Assembly (NCBI GenBank): GCA_946479505.1
Contig: CAMLGC010000001.1
Span: 62,001-126,000, forward strand
Direction of reading: 5' to 3'
Source: an uncultured Sphingomonadaceae bacterium
GTDB lineage: Bacteria > Pseudomonadota > Alphaproteobacteria > Sphingomonadales > Sphingomonadaceae
DNA: 64,000 nt
This document shows, piece after piece, positions 50,739 to 58,423 of this stretch. The notes beneath the pieces were generated by a model, which ran no database searches, had not been told where the DNA came from, and saw nothing but the letters and a program-made list of their open reading frames with translations. Positions within the stretch are counted from its first letter, which is position 1. Each line of letters begins with the position of its first letter. A program made the translations under genes and the position numbers.

Positions 50739-51970
50739 CAACGCGCACGGCATGGCGCGCCGTCCTCGCGCTGGTCGCGGCCGCCGCGCTGGCGGCCGCC
50801 GGCGGCGCGCGGCCGCAGCCGTCGGAGCCGCTCGCGCAGTCCCACCGCATCCTCGTGATGCTCCACATGGCGCCGCCCCACTATCGTCCGGGCCAATCCT
50901 ATGGCGGCAGCTACGGCGATGCAGCGTCGGCCGCTGCGCGCCGACGCGCAGCGCGGGCGATCGCACGTCGGCATCGCCTGGCGGTGGTCGACGGCTGGCC
51001 GATGCCGCTGCTGGGCGTCGATTGCTACGTCATGGATGTGCCCGCCGATACCGCGCTCGACGATGCGGTTGCGCAGGTGACGCGCGATCCGATGGTCGCG
51101 TGGTCGGAACCGCTCGAAACGTACCGCACGCAAGGCACGGCGGTGCGCGCGAGCGATCCGCTGTTCCGGGTTCAGCCCGCCGCTTCCGCCTGGCACCTTG
51201 CGGATCTGCACCGCGTGGCCACCGGCCGCGGCGTGACCGTTGCGGTGATCGACAGCAAGATCGACATCCATCACCCCGATCTCGAGGGGCAGTTCGTCGC
51301 CGATCAGGATTTCGTCGGGAACTGCTCTCCCCCCGAACGGCACGACACCGGCGTCGCAGGCGTCATCGCGGCGAAGATGAACAACGGCGTCGGCATTTCG
51401 GGGATCGCACCGAGCGCCCGCCTGATGGCACTTCGCGCATGCCGACAGTCGAGCGGCGGCGCGACGCTGTGCGATAGCCTCGCCCTCGCGCGGGCACTCC
51501 AATATGCGATCGAGCACGGCGCCAAGGTCATCAACCTCAGCTTGAGCGGGCCCCCGAGCATCCTGCTCACCAAGCTCATCGATCTCGCGCTCGCGCAGCG
51601 CCTTTCGGTCGTTGCCGCTTATGATACGGCGCTCCCGCGCGGCGGCTTCCCGGCGTCAGTTTCCGGCGTGATCGCCGCTACCGACAAATCTTTGCAGTCC
51701 TGGCCCTCCCGGTTGTACGGTGCGCCCGGCCGCGACGTGCCGACGACGGAGCCGGGAGGCAAATGGGACCTGGTCAACGGCAGTTCCTATTCCGCCGCGC
51801 ATCTGAGCGGATTGATCGCGCTGGCCCGGCAGGCGCACGGCGCGCCGGTCGATCTTGCACGTGCCGCCAACGGCTGGGTCGACGCATGCGGTACGCTGCT
51901 CGACACGTCGCACGCCTGTGATTGCTCCTGCGCGGTCGCCCTGCAGGTCGGCACAGCGCGCCGCCACTAG
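50735..51970 (+). CDS. S8 family serine peptidase (subtilase), exported
   Basis: A 411-residue exported subtilase. A signal sequence (RAVLALVAAAALAAAGG) is followed by a propeptide-like region with HRILVMLHM and then the catalytic domain. The triad is Asp173 in VAVIDSKIDIHHPDLEG, His203 in HDTGVAGVIAAKMNNG (usually HGT) and Ser351 in NGSSYSAAHLSG. The oxyanion-hole Asn expected in AAGN is replaced: the segment reads SVVAAYDTAL, with Asp297, so activity may be unusual. The GTG start overlaps the anti-sigma stop, and the next gene starts 53 bases before this one ends. Confidence 0.88.
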   Translation: MTTRTAWRAVLALVAAAALAAAGGARPQPSEPLAQSHRILVMLHMAPPHYRPGQSYGGSYGDAASAAARRRAARAIARRHRLAVVDGWPMPLLGVDCYVMDVPADTALDDAVAQVTRDPMVAWSEPLETYRTQGTAVRASDPLFRVQPAASAWHLADLHRVATGRGVTVAVIDSKIDIHHPDLEGQFVADQDFVGNCSPPERHDTGVAGVIAAKMNNGVGISGIAPSARLMALRACRQSSGGATLCDSLALARALQYAIEHGAKVINLSLSGPPSILLTKLIDLALAQRLSVVAAYDTALPRGGFPASVSGVIAATDKSLQSWPSRLYGAPGRDVPTTEPGGKWDLVNGSSYSAAHLSGLIALARQAHGAPVDLARAANGWVDACGTLLDTSHACDCSCAVALQVGTARRH

Positions 51971-52673
51971 CGGTCTGTTTCTTGCGCTGGGCAGCTTCGG
52001 CATTGCCGGACCGGCCTATGCCCAGATGGCGGCGAGCATCGCTTTCGACACCGACTACCGCCTGCGCGGCTACACGATCAGTGCCGGCGAGCCGGTGGCG
52101 ACTGCGGCGGTCTCCTACGACGATCGCTCGGGCCTCTACGCGATTCTTTCGGCGACCGATACATTCGGCGAGGATGGACCGAGGTTTCTCGGATTCGATG
52201 GCGCGATCGGCTATGCGGTGCGTATCGCGCCGCAGGTCTCGCTCGATGCCGGGCTCCACCGCACCCAATATCGCGCGCCCTATTCCGGCGGCACATCCAC
52301 GCGCTACACCGAAGGGTATGTCGGCGTCACCGCCCACAGCATCAGCGCGCGTATCTTCTATTCACCCGACTATCGCGCCAGCAACGCCCCGACCTTTTAC
52401 GGGGAGCTCGACACGATGTTCCAGCCGGCACCCGACTGGAGAGTGAGCGCGCACGTTGGCGCGCTCGTCTATGCCGATGGCCGGCCTTCCTATTATCGCG
52501 GATATCAGGTGTCGCACGACATACGGTACGACTGGCGGTTCGGCCTCTCGCGGCGGTTCGGCCGGTTCGAGGCCCATGCCGCGCTGTCGGGCGGCGGGCC
52601 TGGCAAGACCTGTTCTTCGGGCGGTGCGCACGATCGCACCGCGCTCACGGCGGGGGCAAGCTGGAACTTCTGA
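51918..52673 (+). CDS. TorF-like outer-membrane protein
   Basis: Probably an outer-membrane beta-barrel protein of about 251 residues in the TorF family of putative porins (SIAFDTDYRLRGYTISAGEPV near the N-terminus, alternating aromatic strands, GASWNF at the end with a terminal Phe). No ATG precedes the signal region FLALGSFGIAGPAYA; a GTG at 51918 is in frame and gives a plausible signal peptide, overlapping the protease gene by 53 bases. It follows the sigma/anti-sigma/protease genes, so its expression may be controlled with them. Confidence 0.75.
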   Translation: MIAPARSPCRSAQRAATSGLFLALGSFGIAGPAYAQMAASIAFDTDYRLRGYTISAGEPVATAAVSYDDRSGLYAILSATDTFGEDGPRFLGFDGAIGYAVRIAPQVSLDAGLHRTQYRAPYSGGTSTRYTEGYVGVTAHSISARIFYSPDYRASNAPTFYGELDTMFQPAPDWRVSAHVGALVYADGRPSYYRGYQVSHDIRYDWRFGLSRRFGRFEAHAALSGGGPGKTCSSGGAHDRTALTAGASWNF

Positions 52674-52738
52674 CCCTTCCGCGTTGAACGTGCGCACGCG
52701 CAATCGGGACTTACCGCAATCTCGTGCAGGAGGCGCCG

Positions 52739-53149
52739 ATGACCACCCCGTTCGCTCGTGCCGGCACAGCGGCACTTCTCACCTTGAGCGCAGCCATTGC
52801 CGGCTCTGCCGTCGCGCATCCGGGCACCGACGCGCCCGTCGTCGAGATCGCGCTTTCCAACTTCCGCTTCTCGCCCGAGACGATCCGACTCGAGCACGGG
52901 CAAGCTTATGTGCTGCACCTCGTCAACCAGGCCGGCGGGGGGCACGATTTCACCGCGCGCGACTTTTTCGACGCCGCGACGATCGCCCCCGATGACCGCG
53001 CCCAGATCGACGATGGCAGCGTCGAGCTCGGCGGCCACGAACAGGCCAGCATCCACCTGAGAGCGCCGGCCGCAGGCGTGTACAAGGTGCATTGCGCCCA
53101 CTTCATGCACGGCATGTTCGGCATGAAGGGCCAGATCGTCGTCAGCTAG
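52739..53149 (+). CDS. Cupredoxin-like copper protein
   Basis: A 136-residue exported protein with a single cupredoxin fold. The signal peptide (TAALLTLSAAIAGSAVAH) is followed by VVEIALSNFRFSPETIRLEHGQ; type-1 copper ligands fit the His in GGGHDF and the Cys, His and Met of VHCAHFMHGMFGM. The ATG at 52739 follows GGAGGCGCCG. It may carry electrons or store copper in the periplasm; no partner enzyme is visible beside it. Confidence 0.82.
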   Translation: MTTPFARAGTAALLTLSAAIAGSAVAHPGTDAPVVEIALSNFRFSPETIRLEHGQAYVLHLVNQAGGGHDFTARDFFDAATIAPDDRAQIDDGSVELGGHEQASIHLRAPAAGVYKVHCAHFMHGMFGMKGQIVVS

Positions 53150-53291
53150 ACGGTGCGCGGCCGCCGAGCTTGGCGCGGCCATCCCGGCGCGTTCTCTCGC
53201 CCAACCGATTCGGTTACCGACGCGTGTCGAGCGGCCGAGCTCGGCGGAACCAGTCGCGCGTTCGGCGCTTCTCATCCGAGATGGAGACGCG

Positions 53292-54092
53292 ATGAAGATC
53301 GCCACCTACAACGTGAACGGAATCAACGCGCGGCTGCCGGTGCTGCTGCGCTGGCTGGCGGAGGATCGTCCGGACATCGTCTGCCTCCAGGAGCTGAAGG
53401 CGCCCGATGAGCGCTTCCCCGAGACAGCCATCCGCGCCGCCGGCTACGACGCGATCTGGCACGGCCAGAAAAGCTGGAACGGGGTCGCGATCCTCAGCCG
53501 CGTCGGCGACATCCACGAGACGCGGCGTGGGCTTCCGGCCGATCCCGACGACAGCCACAGCCGCTACATCGAGGCCGCGATCAACGGCGTCCTGGTCGCC
53601 GGCCTCTACCTGCCCAACGGCAATCCGAAACCCGGCCCGAAATTCGACTACAAACTACGCTGGTTCGAGCGTCTCATCGATCACGCCGCCGAGCTGCTCG
53701 CGACTGGGCTTCCGGTCGTGCTCGCGGGCGATTTCAACGTGATGCCGACCGATCGCGACGTCTATAAGCCCGAGCGCTGGGGCGACGATGCACTGTTCGC
53801 GCCCGAGGTGCGCGCGGCCTATGCCCGTCTGCTGGCGCAAGGCTGGACGGATGCCCTGCGCGCCATCCATCCGGACGAAACGATCTACACCTTCTGGAAA
53901 TTCTTTCGCAACGCGTTCGCGCGTGACGCCGGCCTGCGCATCGATCATCTGCTGTTGAGCCCGGCGCTGGCGCTGCGGCTCAGGGATGCACAGGTCGACC
54001 GCCATGTTCGCGGCTGGGAGAAGACGAGCGATCATGCGCCGGTCTGGATCGCGCTCGCCGACACCCCACGCGGCGACCATAAGGCATCGTGA
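53292..54092 (+). CDS. xth: Exodeoxyribonuclease III
   Basis: AP endonuclease/3'-5' exonuclease of 266 residues for base-excision repair. MKIATYNVNGINARLPVLLRW with the metal-binding Asn, IVCLQELKAP with the metal-binding Glu, VVLAGDFNVMPTDRDVY, and the C-terminal LRIDHLLLSP and KTSDHAPVW with the catalytic Asp-His pair are all present. The ATG at 53292 has GGAGACGCG upstream. It stands alone between the cupredoxin gene and the LacI gene. Confidence 0.95.
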   Translation: MKIATYNVNGINARLPVLLRWLAEDRPDIVCLQELKAPDERFPETAIRAAGYDAIWHGQKSWNGVAILSRVGDIHETRRGLPADPDDSHSRYIEAAINGVLVAGLYLPNGNPKPGPKFDYKLRWFERLIDHAAELLATGLPVVLAGDFNVMPTDRDVYKPERWGDDALFAPEVRAAYARLLAQGWTDALRAIHPDETIYTFWKFFRNAFARDAGLRIDHLLLSPALALRLRDAQVDRHVRGWEKTSDHAPVWIALADTPRGDHKAS

Positions 54093-54161
54093 TCGGCGGC
54101 CAGGCTGTTGCCGATATGGACTTGCGCGACCGCTGCGATATAGCAGCGACGCTCCGATGGT

Positions 54162-55259
54162 ATGTCACCTTCCCCATCCCGCGCCGCCGATTCCCTCCAT
54201 CGGGACATGGACATAGCTGTGACCGGACGTCGGCCGACGATCGATGATGTGGCGGCGGTGTCGGGCGTGGCCCGCGTCACCGTCTCGCGCGTCATCAACG
54301 ACGAGCCCAGTGTGCGCGCCGCGACCCGGCAGCGGGTTCTCGATGCGATCGATCAGCTCGGCTACAAGGTCAACGTCCAGGCGCGCAATCTTGCCGCGGG
54401 CAACAGCCGCCAGATCATGCTGATCCACGAATCGAACGTGGAGGCAGAACCCAACAGCTACTATTTCTCGGGCCTGGAACTCGGCGCGCTGACCGGGTGT
54501 GCGCGGCACGGCTACCAGCTTGCGGTCCAGGCGATCGATCCCCGCAGCGATGGCGGGCGGCAGCAAATCCTTGCGCTGATCGAGAGCGGACGGTGCAACG
54601 GGCTGATCCTGACACCGCCTTTTTCGGATCGTCCGGAGCTGGTGCGGGCGCTGACGGAGGCGAACTGCCCGGTGATCTGCATTGCCGCGGGTGCAGCGGT
54701 TCGCGCGGTCGCACCCTCGATCGGTATCGATGACGAACGCGCCGGCTATGACATGGCCGGCTATCTGCTTGGGCTCGGGCACCGGCGGATCGGCTATATC
54801 CATGGCCTGAAGGGTCACATTTCCGCCGAAAGCCGCCATGCCGGCTTCTCGCGCGCGTTGCGCGAGGCGGGAATTGCGCCGGACCCGAGCCTCGCCGCCC
54901 GGGGCAACTTCACCTTTCGCTCCGGCATCGAATGCTGCGAGCAAATCCTCGCCGCCGGCAAGGTCACCGCAATCATGTGCGCCAACGATGACATGGCCGC
55001 CGGCGCGCTCCTCACCTGCCACAAGCGCGGGCTCGCGATTCCGCGGGATCTTTCGGTCGTCGGGTTCGACGACACCCCGGTGTCCGACATCGTCTGGCCG
55101 CCGCTGACGACGGTTCACCAGCCGATCAAGGAGGTCGGCCGGCAGGCGGCGACCGCCCTTGTCAAACGGATCGAGAGCGGCGCCGGCGCGGTGGAACAGC
55201 GTTACGATTTCATCCCCCACCGAATCGTCGAGCGGCAGTCCGCAGGCCTTCCCCGCTGA
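54162..55259 (+). CDS. LacI family transcriptional regulator
   Basis: A 365-residue DNA-binding repressor. The N-terminal helix-turn-helix PTIDDVAAVSGVARVTVSRV and hinge LGYKVNVQARNLA are followed by a periplasmic-binding-protein-like sensor domain (MLIHESNVEAEPNSYYFSGL ... FTFRSGIECCEQIL, VVGFDDTPVSDIVWPPLTTV). An alternative ATG at 54207 gives MDIAVTGRRPTIDDV, the more usual length of about 350. It precedes a TonB receptor and glycosidase in the same direction, with a 16-bp palindrome of LacI type between, so it probably controls that glycan locus and responds to a sugar. Confidence 0.92.
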   Translation: MSPSPSRAADSLHRDMDIAVTGRRPTIDDVAAVSGVARVTVSRVINDEPSVRAATRQRVLDAIDQLGYKVNVQARNLAAGNSRQIMLIHESNVEAEPNSYYFSGLELGALTGCARHGYQLAVQAIDPRSDGGRQQILALIESGRCNGLILTPPFSDRPELVRALTEANCPVICIAAGAAVRAVAPSIGIDDERAGYDMAGYLLGLGHRRIGYIHGLKGHISAESRHAGFSRALREAGIAPDPSLAARGNFTFRSGIECCEQILAAGKVTAIMCANDDMAAGALLTCHKRGLAIPRDLSVVGFDDTPVSDIVWPPLTTVHQPIKEVGRQAATALVKRIESGAGAVEQRYDFIPHRIVERQSAGLPR

Positions 55260-55330
55260 GCGAATATCGACGATTGGTCCCCGATCGGCCGTTTTCCGGT
55301 TGCGCGCTTCGGCGCTTCCCGTTAGGAGAA

Positions 55331-55346
55331 ATGGAAGCGCTTCCAT
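55331..55346. promoter_or_regulatory. LacI-type operator candidate
   Basis: ATGGAAGCGCTTCCAT is a perfect 16-bp palindrome, close to the TGGAAGCGCTTCCA type bound by many LacI-family sugar regulators. It lies 72 bases after the LacI gene and about 97 bases before the TonB receptor start, the right place for an operator. No base of it is within a gene I call. Confidence 0.6.
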
Positions 55347-55442
55347 AAAGACCTCCGGCTCGGGCGGCCGGACCGGAAGAGCCAAGAAACGGAATCAGGC
55401 GGCTTTTTTCCGACGAGCCGCATGCGGGAGGGAATTTTTTCG

Positions 55443-58337
55443 ATGTCCAAGCGATTCGCGCGCGCCGGTGGCTGCGGCTTCAGTTCTACGAGCAAATTCT
55501 GTCTGACCGTCTCGGCGCTGGCGCTCGGCGCCGCGCTGCCGACGGCCGCGTTCGCGCAGGATGCGACGCCGACCCAGCCCGGCGACGTCCCCGACGATTC
55601 GCAGGACCAGACCCAGAACGACGAGGCCGCACAGCCGAACGAGATCATCGTTACCGGCATTCGCGCCGGTATTCGGGACTCGATCAGCATCAAGAAAAAC
55701 GCAACCTCGATCGTCGAGGCGATTTCGGCCGAGGATATCGGCAAGCTGCCCGACGTATCGATCGCCGAATCGATCGCGCGTCTCCCCGGCCTCGCCGCCC
55801 AGCGCGTCAACGGTCGCGCGCAGGTGATCTCGATCCGCGGCCTCTCGCCCGATTTCACCACGACGCTGCTCAACGGGCGCCAGCAGGCGAGCTCGGGTGA
55901 CAACCGCGCGGTCGAGTTCGATCAATATCCCTCCGAGCTCCTGTCGAGCGTCGTCGTCTATAAGACGCCCGACGCGGGCATCGCCGGCATGGGGCTTTCG
56001 GGATCGGCCGACCTGCGCACGGTGCGTCCGCTCACCTTCGGCAAGCGCGCGATCGCGCTCAACCTCCGCGGGCAGAAGACCGAGGGCGGCCGGCTCAACA
56101 GCGACGTGCGTAACTGGGGCTGGCGCGGCAGCGCGAGCTATATCGACCAGTTCGCGCATGACACGATCGGCATCGCGATCGGCTATGCGCACCTCGATTC
56201 GCCGTCGAAGAACATGCACTACAAGGCCTATGGCTATGAGCCGTTCGGCTTCGCGGTGACGCCGGACAGCTCGGACAACGCGCTGATCCTCAATGGCCAG
56301 GAGGCATTCGCCACCTCACGCCTCAACAAGCGCGACGCCGCGATCGGCATCCTCGAATGGCAGCCGAGCGACGTCGTCCATTCGACGCTCGACGTCTATT
56401 ATTCGCATTTCGGCCAGAAGGAGGTGATGCGCGGCGCGCAGTGGTTCTCGAACCCCTATGCCGATGGCCTCACCTTGACCGACGTCGTCACCGTCGAGAA
56501 TGGCGGCTCGCCCTTCGCCGGCAGCGGTATCGCGCACAATGCGGTGCCGATCCTTCGTAACGACTACAACACCCGCACCGACAAGCTCTTCTCGGCCGGG
56601 CTCAACAACGAGTTCCAGATCGACGACCGCACGCAGTTAGTCACCGATCTTTCCTACTCGACCAACCACCGGCACGAGCAGATTCTCGAGACCTATGCGG
56701 GCTACGGGATGGGCACCGGCGGCGTCACGCCGGCGACGCCCGATGTCGGCCGCACCTATGACAATATCGGCTTCGAGGTTCCGACCGACGATTATCCGAC
56801 CTATTCGGAAGGTCTCGATTACGCGGACGCCGCGCACGTCTCGCTCGGTGATCGCGCGCCGTGGGGCGGCTGGGGCCATGACGGTGCGATCCGCTTCCCC
56901 GACGTCAGGGAGAATGTCTGGGCGCTCGACCTGCGCATGAAGCACGATATCGACGGCTTCTTCAGCGGGCTGACGGCGGGCGTCAATTTCACGCATCGGG
57001 ACAAGCACAAGCGGGTCGAGGACAACGACGTGTTCCTCAAGAACGGCCGCCAGCAAGTGCTGGTCGATCCGCAATTCCTCGTCGATCCGACCTCGCTCGA
57101 TTATGTCGGCTTCGGCAACGTGCTGAGCGTCGATCTCGCCTCGGCATTCGACGAATATTACGAAACCGCCCCGATCCGCGATTCCAACTATTTCGACAAG
57201 AATTGGGACATCGAGGAAGAAGTCATCACCGTCTTCGGGAAGGCGGACATCGATTGGGGCGATCTGCGCGGTAATATCGGCGTGCAGGTTGTCAACCAGA
57301 CGCAGAAGTCGAACGGCGTTGTCATCAACGGGCTGACCCCGGGCCAGCCGATCGTGCCGATGACGGTGTTCGAGCGCGACGAATATACGGACATTCTGCC
57401 GAGCCTCAACCTGATCTACGAACTCGGCGGGGGCCACCGATTGCGCTTCTCTGCGTCCCAAACGATGGCGCGGCCGCGCATGGACGATCTGCGCGCGAAC
57501 GTGACGCCGGGCTTCAACTCGCTCGTGTGCAGCGCGCAGACCTGCGCGCCGGGCACGATCGTCCACCCATGGTCAGGCAGCGGCGGAAATCCGCATCTCA
57601 AGCCATGGCGTGCGGACGCGCTCGACGTGGCCTATGAATGGTACATCAACCCGACGACGTACCTGTCGGTCGCGGGCTTCTACAAGCACCTCAAAAGCTA
57701 CATCTATACCCAGACCGGCGAATTCGACTTCACCGGCATCCCGCTGCCCCCGACGGCATCCGCGATTCCGCCGGGCGTGGTCATCAGCCCGATCGGGCAG
57801 ATCAGTCTTCCGGCCAACGGCAAGGGCGGCAACATCAAGGGGCTCGAGTTCAGCGGCGCGCTCGATTTCGGCACGCTGTGGCACCCGCTCAGCGGCCTCG
57901 GTTTCCAAGGCAGCCTGTCGCTGACCGAATCGAACCTCAACCCGACCACCGGCACCGATCCGGTGAAAATCCCGGGGCTGTCGGACGTCGTCTACAACCT
58001 GACCGCCTATTACGAGAACAGCGGCTTCCAGGCGCGGATCAGCCAGCGCTATCGCTCCAAGTTCAAGGGTGAGGTGGTGCAGCTCTTCGCGACGCGCGGC
58101 TTCACCGAGATCCTGCCCGACAAGCAGGTTGACGCGCAGGTCGGCTATACCTTCCAGAGCGGCACGCTCGAAGGGTTGGGCGTTCTGCTCCAGGTCACCA
58201 ATCTCACCAACTCGCCGTATCGCACGCGGCTGGGGCTCGATAGCGGCGGCACCCATACCGAAAGCGGCCAGCCGCTGCTCGAAACCTACGAGAAATACGG
58301 TCGGGAGTTCCTGTTCGGGGTGAACTACCGCTTCTGA
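55443..58337 (+). CDS. TonB-dependent receptor
   Basis: Outer-membrane receptor of about 964 residues. From the ATG at 55443, preceded by GGGAGGG, the signal peptide runs to AAFAQ; the TonB-box/plug region starts NEIIVTGIRAGIRDSISIKK and contains IAESIARLPGLAAQR and ISIRGLSPDF; the barrel has the motif SASQTMARPRMDDLRAN and ends LFGVNYRF with a terminal Phe. It follows the LacI-type regulator and precedes a GH3 glycosidase, so it is likely to import an oligosaccharide. It belongs to the same broad subgroup as the receptor at 38588 but is clearly a different protein. Confidence 0.93.
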   Translation: MSKRFARAGGCGFSSTSKFCLTVSALALGAALPTAAFAQDATPTQPGDVPDDSQDQTQNDEAAQPNEIIVTGIRAGIRDSISIKKNATSIVEAISAEDIGKLPDVSIAESIARLPGLAAQRVNGRAQVISIRGLSPDFTTTLLNGRQQASSGDNRAVEFDQYPSELLSSVVVYKTPDAGIAGMGLSGSADLRTVRPLTFGKRAIALNLRGQKTEGGRLNSDVRNWGWRGSASYIDQFAHDTIGIAIGYAHLDSPSKNMHYKAYGYEPFGFAVTPDSSDNALILNGQEAFATSRLNKRDAAIGILEWQPSDVVHSTLDVYYSHFGQKEVMRGAQWFSNPYADGLTLTDVVTVENGGSPFAGSGIAHNAVPILRNDYNTRTDKLFSAGLNNEFQIDDRTQLVTDLSYSTNHRHEQILETYAGYGMGTGGVTPATPDVGRTYDNIGFEVPTDDYPTYSEGLDYADAAHVSLGDRAPWGGWGHDGAIRFPDVRENVWALDLRMKHDIDGFFSGLTAGVNFTHRDKHKRVEDNDVFLKNGRQQVLVDPQFLVDPTSLDYVGFGNVLSVDLASAFDEYYETAPIRDSNYFDKNWDIEEEVITVFGKADIDWGDLRGNIGVQVVNQTQKSNGVVINGLTPGQPIVPMTVFERDEYTDILPSLNLIYELGGGHRLRFSASQTMARPRMDDLRANVTPGFNSLVCSAQTCAPGTIVHPWSGSGGNPHLKPWRADALDVAYEWYINPTTYLSVAGFYKHLKSYIYTQTGEFDFTGIPLPPTASAIPPGVVISPIGQISLPANGKGGNIKGLEFSGALDFGTLWHPLSGLGFQGSLSLTESNLNPTTGTDPVKIPGLSDVVYNLTAYYENSGFQARISQRYRSKFKGEVVQLFATRGFTEILPDKQVDAQVGYTFQSGTLEGLGVLLQVTNLTNSPYRTRLGLDSGGTHTESGQPLLETYEKYGREFLFGVNYRF

Positions 58338-58364
58338 TCCGCATCGGATCGGTCGAACCATCGC

Positions 58365-58392
58365 GCCGGAAGCGAACGCCCTCGCTTCCGGC
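58365..58392 (+). terminator. Hairpin between TonB receptor and GH3 genes
   Basis: GCCGGAAGCGA and TCGCTTCCGGC form a perfect 11-bp stem with a 6-base loop. No T-run follows, so it may be a weak or processing hairpin that lets the receptor be made in excess over the downstream enzymes rather than a full terminator. Confidence 0.5.
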
Positions 58393-58423
58393 CCGATCTC
58401 TCACGCACAAGGGATTTTAAGAG

